Assembly: GCA_943735955.1 (NCBI GenBank)
Contig: OX030955.1
Coordinates: 6,224,269 to 6,288,268, forward strand
Reading direction: 5' to 3'
From: Piscicola geometra
Lineage: Eukaryota; Annelida; Clitellata; Hirudinida; Piscicolidae
Length of the DNA: 64,000 nt
The position numbers and the translations under genes are program-made. Shown here one piece after another: positions 35,901 to 50,229 of this stretch. Below the pieces are notes generated by a model, which saw only the letters and a list, made by a program, of their open reading frames with translations, was not told the origin of the DNA and did no database searches. Position 1 is the first letter of the stretch. The number at the start of each line of letters is the position of its first letter.

Positions 35901-38900
35901 TTATTATTTGTTTTACAATTATTATTGACCATTAGTATAGATTTTTAAAAAGAATGAAATTAGGAAGCAAGAAATTGATGAATGGAAAATGAGCAGTAAA
36001 TTTGTAAGTTATTGTTATCGGTCGAACAAGTACGTTTTTAGGGAACGGCTGAATGTCGCGGTCGAGCTCGGGGATTTGAGTCTATTGAAAAGTCTATTCC
36101 AAAAAGTCGGCGCTGCAACAAAAAAGATTCTTGCACCTGCATACTTGAGTTTGTAGCTCTGTGGAACTACATCTCTTGACCTGGAAGACCTGAGTCTTTC
36201 CCTCTGGGGAAGACTTGCTCTCATGACAATACTACTCGACAAATAATTTGGGCACTCATTAGACAGACACTTGTGCATTAACAACATGGTTTTGTATTTA
36301 ATTCTGTTTTCAACACGAAGCCAGTAGAGCTCCTTGAGAACAGGGCTGATGTGATCATACTTTCTAGCACCTGTTATGAGCCTAGCTGTAGTGTTGATTA
36401 CAGACTGAATTTTCTGCAGCTGCGTCATTGGCAACCCAGTAAGAATGATATTGCCATAGTCAATTTGACTGAGAACCAAAGTAGAAGCCAATGTTCTCAG
36501 TGAGTCCTTGGTCAATAACCATCTTATGGATCGTATTTGGCGTAAAAACAAAGCAGGTTTGAGTCATCTTGTTTATAGGTGTCGTCATGGTGAGGTCTTT
36601 GTCGAGATAAACTTCTAGGTTTCTGACACTTTCAGAAGGAATTATCTCGTTATGACAAATGCGAACTGGATCTTTGGGAGTGTGAGCAGAGTTTCGTCGG
36701 GATGAGAGCCAGATAACTTCAGTTTTGCTGGAGTTAAGTTTCAGTTGATTGGCATCCATCCAAGCAGCAATTTCATCAATTCATGATGACATCCTTGCTT
36801 GCAGGTCAGCCTGATGACCTTTAATGCAATGACCGTAAATCTGGGTGTCATCAGCATACTGATGAAAAGTGAGCTCATGTCTAGCTGCTATTCTTTCCAA
36901 ATCTCCAGTGTACAACGAGAACAGTAAAGGACCAAGGACTGAACCTTGGGGGACTCCTACAGCGGAAACCGACACTGTCGATTTTGTCCCACTACAGCGG
37001 ATGTCAAACATCTGTCATTTAAGTAGTCCTTAAACCATTCTAACGCATAGTCAGAGAAAACATAGGAGATGTGCAGTCTTCGGAGCAGTGTTGCGTGATC
37101 TACCAGATCGAAAGCTGCCGATAGGTCTAGCAAAACTAACAATGTAAGCTTACCGTCATCTGCTGCTCTAACGATGTCTGAAAAGACTTTAATTATGGCA
37201 GTTTCTGTCGAATGATGACGACGGTAGGCTGACTGCAAGGGAGGGAAAAGATGAAATTCTGCGAGGTAGTTAACTACTCTGTGGAGAACTAATCTTTCCA
37301 TGAGTTTGGACAACACCTCTAGTTTGAAATAGGCATGTAGGACAAAGTTTCAGTGAGTTTAAGACTCGGCTTCTTAAGCAGTGGCGTAATGTAGGCTGAC
37401 TTGAAGGACTTTGGTACCCTGCCTGCCGAAAAAGACCTGTTGAATAAGCTCACTAAAAAAGGAGCAATTATTCCAGATATCTCCTTCAACAGCCATGTAG
37501 GAACCGGGTCAATCGAGCACTGCTTATTCGGAAGTCCTTGAATAGCCCTAACTACTTCTTCATCTTTGACAATGCTGAACCTATTCAAACTGAGCCCGTG
37601 CTTGCAAAACGAAAATGTAATCTTGGGCACTGATTGACCTTCTTGCCAGCACAACTTTCTCTGTGAGGTGTGCTGATGCCTGAGACTGACGACGTCTTGC
37701 TACTGCCCGCGATGCTATTAATGAGTTTCCAAGTGTCAGCTGACTTGCCTTTGGACTGAGAAAGCTTCAAGTTCCAGAACTGCTCTCGTGAACGTCTGCA
37801 CAGACTCTTATAAACTTTCAACTGCTTGACCCATGCAGTACGTGCTTGCTCATTTTTTGACTTACTGTAGCTCCTCTCAAGACTTCTCTTAAGGCGTTTA
37901 GAGGCGCGACACTCATGGTGAAACCAAGGGTCCGAAGGCCTCTGGTGCACTCTAACAGTATTAAGAGGAATCAACTTATCGAGAATGTTAGTCAAAGTGG
38001 AGCTGTAGAGGTCAGCAGCTGAATCTACATCTAGGTCAGTGCTGGACGAGAGTGGAGACATAAGAAACACATTACACTTAAGAAATAAAGAGGCGCCTTA
38101 TACACGGTGTTTTATGGTATTTTTTCTTTCTAGATTCTTTAAAAAACTTTACCACCTTTTTTCGCTGCTTTCTATTTTTTCTAATGTTCTAACTTCTTGG
38201 CTGATAGATACGTTTCTTCATACTGAACAAATAGGTATTTTCAAAACCCCAACCACCAGGGTGAAGAAGGTATTATCAAGTGATGGAGAAGGTTATTCAG
38301 CCCAGCTGGAGCCAGAGAAAATAATTCTGCACCACATTGCAAGGCAGGAAACCGTCAAGACGATCTGCGAGACTGGCTTCAACTACGGACACAGGTGTTT
38401 GGGAGTGGTTCAGATCAGTGCTATTTTCGTAACGAAAACGAAAACGACAATTCTGAATAATCGTTTCACGAAAATGAAAATAGAAACTAAATTTATTTTC
38501 AAAACGAAAACGAAAATAAAAACTATAATTATTTCCAAAAAGAAACTGAAATAAAAACTATAATTATTTTCAAAACGAAAATTAAATAAATTTCAAAGTA
38601 TGCCATAATATGGAAATGTAATATTTATATAAAAATATGTTATAAACATTATCTTTGGGCTTTATGAAAGTAGCGCCATTTATAAAACGTTATTTTATTA
38701 CCGCTTCGCTTTGTCAATTAAATTATCACTTATTTTAATCGTACATTTGTTATTATATTTCAAATTTGTTAGAACTCAATAATTTACGTACTCAATTCTT
38801 AAAATATTTCAATTGACTGTTAATTTTAAAAACTCATTTGTTGTTAATATACAGTTCTATTTACTGTTTCATTTTATGATAGAATAATTTTGTTAGATAT

Positions 38901-41900
38901 AAAAAAATAGTGTTCAAAGTTGTAAATTAATATATTTTCAAAACTAAAATGGAAAAAAAAACTTTAATTATTTTCAAAACGAAAACGAAAATAAAAACTA
39001 TAATTAATTCCAAAACGAAACTGAAATAAAAACTATAATTATTTTATGAAACGAAAATAACACTGGTTCAGATGGTGCTTTGAGGTGCATTGGTTGGTGG
39101 GCCCTTTCAGGGTAGGAAAAAGGTTCGAATCGAATAGAAAACATTAAAAAAAATAGATTTATTTTTTAAAGTCAGAAAAACACTAACAGATTCTGTTTAA
39201 TTTTTCTTAATTGTCATGAAGATGTGACATCTCTTGACTCACCACCACACGAACCTTCTCTCACAACAGCACCACCACCACAACCCTACAGTAGCTTCAA
39301 CTTTCTCACAGCCAACGACAAAGCCAACGTCTACTCCTTCGACCTGGGACGTCACGGATACGTGTCCAAGATGAACGTCACAATGCACCGCTTATTTCCG
39401 GACAAGCGCCTGCACTTGACGCTCGGAGACTCGACTGAGACCATTCCACAGGCCATCAAGGACAAGCAGATGCCTCTCTGCGACATTGCTTTCGTGGATG
39501 GAGGGCACGTTTATGGAGTGGCCAAGGCAGACATTTCAAACTTCGGCAACCACCTCCACGCTGATAACATCATCGTCTTCGATGACTACCCCACCAACTG
39601 GGGAGTCGGCTTCGGAAAGGCATGGGATGAGTCGCTGTATGGGAAGATACTTCCGAAAGGGCAGAACGTGGACTATGAAGGGGTTTGTGTGTTTGTATGT
39701 GTTTGTGTGTTTAGGCATGATTATTCTATAAAGTAGAATCTCACCAGCTGGTTAAATTCAATTCTTTAACTAATATACAACATTATACCGTAAGATACCA
39801 TGTATAGGGCGCACTTTTTAACTTATAAAATGTACTTTAAAAAACTAGTGCGTCTTATACATGGTGTTTACGAGATAGCAAGTTTGAGATCTCCAAGACA
39901 CCATACCAGGCACTCACGCTTTTCTCATGAATAACTGCTTCAAACTTCAACTTGAAATAAAACTATTCTTTCAACAAATAAATAAACTTTATCATCATAA
40001 CTATAACTTCGAAGAAATTCATTCATTTGATTATAGTTGGTCTCCTTTTTTAATTTCAACGAAACAACAATTAAAAATAAATATTTAAAGAACACACTTC
40101 ACTTCAAAGTAAATTGCGAAGCAAAATAACGTTTAAAATTATTATTTTATGAATTTCATAATCGTCTACACACACTTATTGCATTTAGCTGATATTATTT
40201 GAATACAATATAAAGCTATTAAATTACTTAGATTTTAGAATTTAAAAAATAAAAGGGTTTTAATTTTGTGTAAAACTTTAGACTTTTCTTTGTTCAATTT
40301 TTCCTTCCATATTTATAGCAATCAATCGTAATATTATAGAGAACTGTTCTTAAAATGATTATTGTTTAATTATAGTATTTATGGTATATTAAAGTATTAA
40401 TCAATAAGTTTTGCATCGTTAAATACAACATAAAGAAAAATATCAATATTTAAAAATATTTCAATAACTATGCAAAAATTATAATAAAATAAATAAATAA
40501 ATAGGAACATCGAAACAGCCTTGCCAAACAACAAAGGAACGCATAAATAAAGTAATAATTTGTAAAGAAATGTAAAAAAAAAAGTTTATAACTATAACTT
40601 ATTCTTATAATTAAAAACCTTTAGAATGTTTAATGTTACTGATTATTATATAATTTTCATTTCTTTAATTATCGAATTTTTAAATCCTACCATTATTATT
40701 ATTAACTTATATTCATTTATTATATATATTGCATATCATATGTATGTTTCTACAAAAATATATATTACTTTTTGATTTCTGTTATTTTTTAAACAAATTT
40801 TTATTATTATTGTTATCATCATCATCATCATTAAAAAAAATAATAAGTACAAGCCAGTTTCCCATTTTAAAATGTATGATTTATCTTAACATTTCTTAAA
40901 AATTTTTATTTGAAAGTCAGAGAATATTTCTTTTAATAAAATAAATAAACACGATTTAAATTTAAAATATTTATTGAAAGGAAAGTATTGAAGTTAGTGA
41001 TTGTTTTTGAGTAATTTAATCAAGTCTTTATTGCTTTTCACACGAGTTAAACCGTTAAGAGTTTTAGCTTTCAAATGAGATGATTTTGGGTCTGAAGTTA
41101 AACGACCACATATTGCAAAATTCCGTTCACAGGGAATATAACTTGCAGATATCCTAAACAAAATTTTGGCTACTTCTCGTAGTATTAGAAAATTGCTCAT
41201 TTTACTCCAATAAAATAAAACATCTTTATAATCTTTAATTTTGTTGGGACGTATTTGTGAATATTTGTAAAATTCATCCTCTTCTAAATTTTTTCTTCGT
41301 TCATTATTATTAATTCTTCAATAATGTTAGAAATATGTTTTTTGACAACATTCTTATTCTCTACAACTGCAAATATAAAATCATTAGTATAATTTGATAG
41401 TATAATAATTTTATTATAATTTTTAAGTTATAAAAACATACATAATAGGTCTAAATAACCATCATTTGTTTTTTTGTCTCAACGGCACTGCAGCTTGGTT
41501 TGGATGTAAAAAATAGAATTAAATTTTCTCTAATGAAAGTCTTGGTATTTATTTCTTTTTTATCTCAAACTCTTTTCTTATTATTCTTTCATACTGGGGA
41601 TGCAACAGACATGCTGTCATATGAATGAGATCAATGGCATCTTTTCTTTTGTCGAAATGATCAACTGAGCAATCATTTGGAAATTAATCATTCAAATTCA
41701 AAGTATTAATTTATAAAATAAAAATAATAAAACTGACCATTTTGATGTCATCTGAAAAGTTTTCATCATCACCCAGTTGTTCTAGTCTCCTTAATATTTT
41801 GACTCGCCATAACAACTTCAAATGTAGTTTTGGAGATTTTGACTTCGTTATACATTTCTATCGCATTTAATACTTATTTTAAGTACGGAGTATCGAGGAA

Positions 41901-42354
41901 ATAGAGATTTCCATACTTAGGAGTTTGCTGAAAAATCATTGTTAAAGAATCCAACCCCAATAACCTTTATTCCCGTTTTTTCCGTTCCCGATTTAAAATT
42001 TTCTTTCCGTTTTTTCCCGTTTCCGATTTTAATGTTGATGCCTTTTTCCCGTTCCGAAAACCTATTCCCGCTTCTCGACTTTTCTCGTTCCGAAATTAAT
42101 TTTCTTTCCCGTTTCCGTGAGAGTCCCGCGGGTACCCGGTCCGACCTCTAGTGTGTATGCGTATGTATCATAAAAAAACACCCCCACAGATCAGAAAGCA
42201 TTTCATCGAAAAGGATACGGAAAACTCTGGCTTTGTGATACAAGAGCTTCTGAGGTGTCGCATGAGGAAGGATGATGGACTCCAGAGGGGCATGGTGGTG
42301 GGCACTGTGATCAAAGCGCCAGGAAAACTCAGCACTCTAAAGGGCAAAAAATGA
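29902..42354 (+). CDS. Membrane-anchored class I methyltransferase-like protein, copy 1 (325 aa, 5 exons)
   Basis: Exons 29902-30095, 35059-35151, 38260-38394, 39292-39682, 42190-42354 join in phase to an intact 325-residue frame. Residues about 16-34 ([19 protein letters not shown]) form one membrane segment close to the N terminus, so a type II signal anchor with a lumenal or extracellular catalytic part is likely. The SAM-binding motif I is [12 protein letters not shown] (about 132-143), formed across the exon 3/4 join. The strand-2 acidic residue is in FDLG (157-160), motif LGDS at 185-188, [10 protein letters not shown] at 204-213 and FDDYP at 237-241. This pattern fits the FkbM/Methyltransf_24-like group of Rossmann methyltransferases; the substrate is unknown. 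A paralogue lies at 45771-50229. The introns hold two LINEs, a hAT MITE and a hAT transposase relic. Confidence 0.82.
31735..33590 (+). mobile_element. Degenerate non-LTR retrotransposon (LINE A)
   Basis: Endonuclease remnant at 31740-32130 (ITETWLK, then [13 protein letters not shown] after an in-frame TGA) and reverse transcriptase at 32195-32896: [43 protein letters not shown], and the catalytic FADD. The C-terminal part continues in another frame (LKYAAPSW near 33015). The 3' end is shared with 8795-9086 and finishes in an A-rich tail. Frameshifts and stops make it non-autonomous. It is absent from the matching place in segmental copy 2 (about 47110). Jockey/CR1 group by motif pattern; exact clade not determined. 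Confidence 0.85.
34515..34746 (+). other. Conserved open stretch in methyltransferase intron 1, unrecognised
   Basis: After a TTTTCTAG acceptor-like site, a frame of about 78 codons is open ([36 protein letters not shown]). The same DNA in copy 2 (47860-48090) has an indel (ACCTGG to ACCGGAG) that breaks the frame, so coding function is doubtful. Probably an old repeat or dead exon. Confidence 0.25.
35561..38060 (-). mobile_element. Degenerate non-LTR retrotransposon (LINE B) with 5-bp target duplication
   Basis: Flanked by AGACA at 35561-35565 and 38056-38060, while copy 2 of the segmental duplication has a single AGACA at 48897-48901. On the minus strand, in order: a pre-RT segment (38055-37660); [27 protein letters not shown] and the RT blocks [35 protein letters not shown], and YADD (36860); a C-terminal domain (36551-36015: [23 protein letters not shown]). 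Frameshifts break it into five or six pieces. CR1/L2-like by motif pattern. It ends with short ATTGTAT-type repeats instead of poly(A), and lacks its endonuclease (5'-truncated). Confidence 0.9.
38408..39073. mobile_element. hAT-type MITE, 650 bp, with 8-bp target duplication
   Basis: Element 38416-39065 starts CAGTGCTATTTTCGT and ends ACGAAAATAACACTG (inverted ends). It is flanked by GTTCAGAT at 38408-38415 and 39066-39073. Copy 2 has the unoccupied site (GGTTCAGATGGTGC near 49246). Subterminal arrays of AAACGAAAACGAAAATAAAA at both ends could be transposase binding sites. An 8-bp duplication and CAGTG ends are hAT hallmarks. No coding capacity. Confidence 0.9.
39715..42150 (-). mobile_element. 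hAT transposon relic with transposase C-terminal domain
   Basis: Minus-strand frame 41200-40994 reads [23 protein letters not shown], close to the hAT C-terminal dimerisation motif (I-PA-S-P-SERVFS pattern), followed by [15 protein letters not shown]. The right edge near 42147 reads TAGAGGTCGGACC inward, a hAT-like terminus. The left terminus was not found. It sits in methyltransferase intron 4, which is only 187 bp in copy 2, so the 2.4 kb is a post-duplication insertion into the GT-rich intron. Confidence 0.65.
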
Positions 42355-42957
42355 TTGGAGGGGGGCGAAAGATAAGCTCTTCTTGAGGGTCGTATGATGT
42401 AGTGGCCTATTGGCAATAGGTGAATAATTTAAATTAAAAGATTACAATTTATTGTCGGTAAAGGTCATTGACTACTGTGAACATTTCAAGTTTGTTGTTG
42501 ATTTTATTAATTGTTCAAAGTTCTAAATCTCTGCTATCTAAAGGAAGAATATTTGTTTCAACACTTATAAATACTAACATCATATAATTTGTTTCCATTG
42601 GTTTCACGAGTACAACTATTTTTATTAAATGTTTGTAAAAAGTTTATATTTTGTTTTTGCCAGCCCATCTCAATTTTTCCCTGATAATAATTGATACATG
42701 AGCCATTAAATGAGAATATAAATAGCTAAAAAATTAATTAATTATAAAACGTTAATTAGATAATTTACTCGTAGATAATAAGATAATCGTATTCCTTTTT
42801 ATATTAAATACACTTTTTTAATGAAATGTCTTTTTCCAGCTGTAGTGAAACTTTCAATTTTCACAATTTAAGTAAGTGCGTGTAGTTTTTCCTTGTTGAA
42901 CCTTTGCTTATATTGACATGGTGTCCTCATTCCAAATGGAGAGTTCTTTCAGCTTTT
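42355..42957. other. Gene-free 3' flank of methyltransferase copy 1
   Basis: Collinear with 50230-50850. AT-rich, no other coding signal. Confidence 0.6.
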
Positions 42958-42969
42958 CGTGAAATACTT

Positions 42970-43099
42970 GTTTAATTTAATTTTTCATGATATAGCTAAT
43001 ACTTTTTAATTTAATTTTTCATGATATAGCTAATACTTTTTTATTTAATTTTTCATGATATAGCTAATACTTGTTAATTTAATTTTTCATGATATAGCT
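42970..43099. repeat. 34-bp tandem repeat, four copies
   Basis: TTAATTTTTCATGATATAGC plus TAATACTTTTTAAT repeated four times at the right edge of segmental copy 1. Copy 2 has one unit at 50844-50868, so the array expanded after the duplication. Confidence 0.9.
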
Positions 43100-44070
43100 A
43101 GGGGGAGCATAAGTAGGCAAAAAAAATTCGAAAAAGTGGAAATTTGTTACGTCTATTTGGAATATGGTTCACTAGGTTATTTCATAATTATTTAATATTG
43201 GAAGTAGGTGCTTTTGATGAAACCCCCCTCCCAAAAAAGTAAATAAAAGTTTTAGCCTCAGCGTTTTCATTTAAAAAGAAATCATTAGATAATTTAATAT
43301 TTTCAAATTTTACAATAATAAGATTGCTTAATATAATATAGTATTATAAAGTGTAAAAAAAAATATTTGTGCCGCCCACACTACACTGGGCTTCAGCGGT
43401 GGCATGAATAAAGTTCTGCAATTGGTTGAAACGGATATTAGGATAAATCAGGCTTTACAAAGTTTTATGGGGGAAATAGACGTTAATAGAAAAAATTCTA
43501 GTGTAGTTGGACATGCATTTGACATGTGTCTTCAGCTGGTGACTCCAGAGCTCAGCCAAACCCTGTAACCGATTCAGTGAGTTTCTTCTCTACCTTGAGC
43601 CAAGGTATATAAGTTAATTTTTCTTATGCAGCCCCATCTCAAGACGGTTTTAGATAGGCAAAAGTGAAACTAGGACATTGATGAAGAGGCCTTACCTATG
43701 GAGTACCCAATCAGGGAGTGGGCTTCTGAAATCGATGACACTCTTGTTCACAACCTTGAAATGGAAAGGCAGTGTGGATAGGTTAACCATAGACTGAAGA
43801 AAAAGGTCAATTTCATGCTGTCAGTAGATCCATCATTCTATAAAAAAGCTCTCCAAAAAAATAGGTTAAAACTTAACGAAAGTAAAAGAAAGAAAGCTAA
43901 GTTTCAAAGAAAAGCAAAAATTAAAAAAAAGCTAGTTCTTAGAAAGAAGCGAAAAAGACTTGATCTTTTATGCCTGTTGAAATCAAAAGATGGCCCTTTC
44001 ACTGAAAATAAAAAAAGTTTGAAATAATAATAAAAAGTATTAACAAAGAAAGATTGAAATATGAAAAATT
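43100..44070. other. Unique spacer between the segmental copies
   Basis: Not homologous to either flank. A short plus-strand frame near 43815-44027 is Lys-rich (ESKRKKAKFQRKAKIKKK) and may be a transposon-protein remnant. Otherwise nothing recognised. Confidence 0.4.
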
Positions 44071-45162
<1,092 letters not shown>

Positions 45163-45770
45163 ATAAATGGCCAAAGATTGATCAAAATAGGTTTGTGGTT
45201 GGAGTGTTGGAAAAAAGACTGGTGGCTAGGTGGTGACTAGGTAAAAAAAGAATCTATTGAAATATTCAAGAAATAATTTTTGATTTCGTTTTAAATTTTT
45301 CTAATATTTAAAATATATAAACTTGAATTAAATGAACAATCATATTTTTTAGAGAGACTAAATGAAAAATAGGAAAATATATACAAAAATATTCAAATAT
45401 TTTACGGGTAGCATCGAGGGAATCATAACTGAAGCATTTTCTTTTGATCATCATGGTGAGTAGTTGAACAACAAAGTCTGAATAGGGGGTATTAACATGT
45501 AAATAGGACTTCAGAAAAGGTTGTATTCGTTATTTTTCATAACCCAGTGCTCTGAAAAATTGGCTTTTCATCATAATTCAAAATAATTAATTGTAAAAGT
45601 CTTAATATTACCAAGCAAGAAAAGTTAACCAGATACTGTAGCAAAAATAACAATTCTTTAATTTATTATGTTTAATAAAACTTTTTTTTGGAAAATAGAT
45701 TTACTTTTGTGTTTAAAAGTAAAGAATACGTTACAAATTTTTGAAAAAAGGTTTTGAACTTTCAGTCAAA

Positions 45771-48700
45771 ATGAATCAATTTCTTTGTTCGAATGTAGCT
45801 CTTACAAATTTTTTTTCCAAATACCGTTTTTATATGGTACTATTTCTTCTTATAAATGCTGCTTTGCTCTACACTTTAAACAAACACGGGACCATCATCT
45901 TCATCTCTAATGACTCCACCGAAGTTTCCGATGAATATTCCCTTGTGGCCTCTCTGGACTACTTCAATAGGTTAGTCCTAAATTATTTTTCATAAGGTCA
46001 TAAGCTAGCCGTATTTGCAGCTCTCTTGATCGATTTATTAGAATATACTTTATAGTATTTATACGTTTATTTTTATATATTCAATAATTGTATACTTCAT
46101 ACTATAAAGTTTATACTTTTGCTTAAGCCACAATTCCTTCAAAAATTTTATCTATTTAATTTATTTTTACAAAGTATGTACTTGTTTCTCAAGATTTACA
46201 CACAATAGTAAAAATCCTGTATAAAAATTAAGTTTACTTAAAATAGGAACGTTTAAGGCTTAAACTTTAAGCGTACATGCTAGCATGAAAAACTATGTTA
46301 AATAGAATTGGGGCAAGCTCTTTGATGGCTATGAGTCAATTTGCAAAGAGAAGGTACAGTGTACTGTTGCATTTTGAAAAAGTGGCCGATTTCTAATGGT
46401 TTTTTTTTACAACTTTTCACGTTTTAGTTGCTAAAACCTTTAGTTTTTATAATTTTCTAAAAAGGTAAATTCAAACGTTTCCTATAGCTGGGAGAAATAT
46501 AGATATTTTTCCGTAATTTCCGTTCACGGGTTTCAAGTTTTCATTTGTAGCGCCCATCTCCTTTCCAAAAATTTCCAGAAAATTAATTTTTATTTCGAAG
46601 ACACTATCGACTTTTTCAATCTTGTGCGTGGACTTTATTCACCAGTTAAAACTGTTGTGAAGCAGTAGTATTAGATTTGACCAAAAAGATAATATAACCG
46701 AAACTCAAAAAATTGACAGTTTCTTCCTTTAAACCGAGTTTTTTCAATTTCTATCTTCATGCCAGTAAAAGATCGATAACTTATTTTTCCGCTAGACAGC
46801 GTCAGGCACTTATGAAACACAAAACACAATCGAATACTTTCATGTCACCCAGCCGAGTAACATAATGATAAGGCAGTTGATAGACGTTTGTATAGATTTT
46901 TTCTCTTGCTAGACAGGTGCACTCGAAAACTTACATGTTGCAAAAATTTAAAAATTTGAAATTTGCATTCTCGTCGCTTAAAAAAAATCTACATTATACA
47001 TTGGTGAAATTTATTTAAGTTATTAGGCGATGAGTTGCTGGTTTGTGAATTACATTCTAAAAGTTGCTAGTTCCCGTTTGGGATTCGGCAACAGAGGCCG
47101 GAATGTCAAGATATTTAAACCAATTTTAAAACTAGATTTTCTCAATTTATATATTGCCTTTTCCATAATTCCATTGTTGAAAGTATCAATTCACGTGTAC
47201 ATTCTTAGAATCCATACGCGCCGAGAATAATAAAATGTATGGGTCTCTTTTTTAGAGTAAAAGTGTAATTACTCTTATAATTATTCTCCTTCATATTGCA
47301 AGTATGTCACTTTTTATTGCACACAGCAGCGTTCACAATCTCATTGAGGTAATTCTGATGCGCAATGCCTTATCCTGGCTTTAAGCTTGCCCCGGAGACA
47401 GATGCAACTGATGCTATCCTTGCTTTCATGTTGACATCCATCCAACCATGGCCTGGTTGTTACGACGAAGACGATCAGCCGTTTCTAAAGGGACCGAAAA
47501 GATTTGATTAAAAAACTTGATTTGACTTGATGTTTATGTATTTTGTTACTTATCGGATTCATGAGCCGAATAAATAGAAAATGATTCTATGTACTTATAT
47601 GCACAGCTTGGCCAGGGCTAACCTATCTAAAGAACGTTTCATTAGCACATGTCAGTGAGAACACTTGAATTTATTTTTTCAATCAATAACACTTAAAATT
47701 ATACTTTAAAATATTTAAAGATTCTATTTGCTTTCGAAGGCTCAACTGAAAGACACTATAAGATTTTTCGTTCATGAAGCAACAGTTCAGATCTCAAAGG
47801 CGTGCAATACTGTCCAACTAACTCTAGTCGTATACAAGTGACTTCTGATTTTCTAGGCTAGATTAAAGTCCTTTGTGCCACAACATCTCCTCAGAACCAT
47901 AGAATGCAGTTACGGACTCTTACCGGAGACACATTGATTCTAAACTTGAAAAAGCCTTAAAAATTGCTAAAAAAGTAAACAATTGTGATATTAATGTTAA
48001 AACGGCATTTATTATTAACGGGCTATTTGATTTAGATGTCTCATTGAGACCTCGCGGGACGTTCGGAAATGTATTTGTTAGTTGTGCTAAATTAACATGC
48101 AGCTCGTTTTTATTAATAACTATAATCGATAATGGATTTATAGTAGTGAAAGACTTGAAAGTCTTCGTTGGGAGTTGAGGATTATATCTTGAGATTTGAC
48201 TTGACACTGGGATAATCATTAGACGAGGCCAAAACAATATGCATCTTCAGGCTATTCAAATGGTGTTTTTCAACTTCACAATTATAATAATTAAACCTAT
48301 TTCAAACTCCCAGAAAAGATCCAATTAAATAATTAATTGATATAATTGAAAATTATTGAGCCATTTATAAATAAAATTTAATCCTACATTTATTTTTGAA
48401 CAGAACCGTTGAATACTGCGAAGATCTGCTGGAAGGTTTGCCTAAATACAAACTCTCCTACCATCATCTGAGCCTGCTGTCCGAATTCGATGAAGAGTAA
48501 ACAGCTTATTGCTTACCTGTTTTAGAAAAATTGAAACATTTAGTTTGAAAATGTCTCAAATATGTTTATACATATACTATCATGTAATCATATATCATAT
48601 AATTACATTCAATATCAATATTAGAATAATATTAACTCGAAAAAGAGTTCTTCGTTTTAGCTGATTACCATAAAACAGTGTGTATCAGGCGCAGCAGGTG

Positions 48701-49905
48701 TTTAAAAGAAAAAAAGTATGTTTCATAAATCGGAAAAGAGGAAATCAGACTGAAAATGGCCAAAATGTATTTATTTTGCCAATCGATAATACTCAAAGTT
48801 TCCGTGAGTAAATAATTAATAATAAAAAAGAAGCCAAAACAAGAGAAGCTTCGAAGTTATTGGTAGTGCTTCAAGCTTATTATACTGTGAGTTTACAGAC
48901 ATAAGAACCACATTACATTTTAGAAGTAAAGGGGCGCCTTATACACGGGTTTTACGGTATTTTTTCTTTCTAGTCTCTTTAAAAAACTTTACCACTCTTT
49001 TTCGCTGTTTTTTATTTTTTCTAATGTTCTAACTTCTTGGCTGATAGATACATTTCTTCATACTGAAAAATATGTATTTTCAAAACCTCAACCACGAGGG
49101 TGAAGAAGGTATGGAGAAGGGATGGAGAAGGGCACTCGGGCCAGCTGGAGCCAGAGAAAATAGTTCTGCACCACATTGCAAGGCAGGAAACCGTCAAGAC
49201 GATCTGCGAGACTGGCTTCAACTACGGACACAGGTGTTTGGGAGTGGTTCAGATGGTGCTTTGAGGTGCATTGGTTGGTGGGCCCTTTCAGGGTAGAAAA
49301 AAGGTTCGAATCGAATGAAAAACATTAAAAAAAATAGATTTACTTTGTAAAGACACAAAAAACCAACAGATTCTGTTTACTTTTTCTTAATTGTCATGAA
49401 GATGTGACATCTCTTGACTCACCACCACACGAACCTTCTCTCACAACAGCACCACCACCACAACCCTACAGTAGCTTCAACTTTCTCACAGCCAACGACA
49501 AAGCCAACGTTTACTCTTTCGACCTGGGACGTCACAGATACGTGGCCAAGATGAATGTCACAATGCACCGCCTATTTCCGGACAAGCGCCTGCACTTGAC
49601 GCTCGGAGACTCGACTAAGACCATTCCACAAGCCATCAAGGACAAGAAGATGCCTCTCTGCGACATTGCTTTCGTGGATGGAGGGCACGTTTATGGAGTG
49701 GCCAAGGCAGACGTCTTTAACTTCGGCAACCACCTCCACGCTGATAACATCATCGTCTTCGATGACTACCCCACCAACTGGGGAGTCAGCTTCGGAAAGG
49801 CATGGGAGGAGTCGCTGTATGGGAAGATACTTCCGAAAGGGCAGAACGTGGACTATGAAGGGGTTTGTGTGTTTGTATGTGTGTGTGTTTGTGTGTGTGT
49901 TCTTT

Positions 49906-49999
<94 letters not shown>

Positions 50000-50229
50000 T
50001 GTGTGTGTGTGTGCATTTATGTATGTATCATAAAAAAACACCTCCACAGATCAGAAAGCATCTTCTCAAGAAACAGTTAACTGAAAAGGATACGGAAAAC
50101 TCTGGCTTTGTGATACAAGAACTGCTGAGGTGTCGCATGAGGAAGGACACTGGGCTCCAGAGGGGCATGGTGGTGGGCACTGTGATCAAAGCGCCAGGAA
50201 AACTCAGCAATCTAGAGGGCAAAAAATGA
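45771..50229 (+). CDS. Membrane-anchored class I methyltransferase-like protein, copy 2 (332 aa, 5 exons)
   Basis: Exons 45771-45970, 48404-48496, 49099-49233, 49472-49862, 50050-50229, all in phase. Same architecture as copy 1: a membrane segment near the N terminus (YRFYMVLFLLINAALLYTL), SAM motif I across the exon 3/4 join, [10 protein letters not shown] and FDDYP. Differences are mostly conservative. The last exon has an in-frame 15-bp difference (HLLKKQLTEKD versus HFIEKD) and exon 3 reads RRDGEGHSG in place of SSDGEGYSA. The ATG at 45771 corresponds to that of copy 1; the frame upstream opens only from TTG. Both copies are intact, so both may be expressed. Substrate unknown. Confidence 0.82.
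49863..50012. repeat. (GT)n microsatellite
   Basis: Dinucleotide array that makes up nearly all of intron 4 of methyltransferase copy 2 and starts at the splice donor. Confidence 0.97.
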
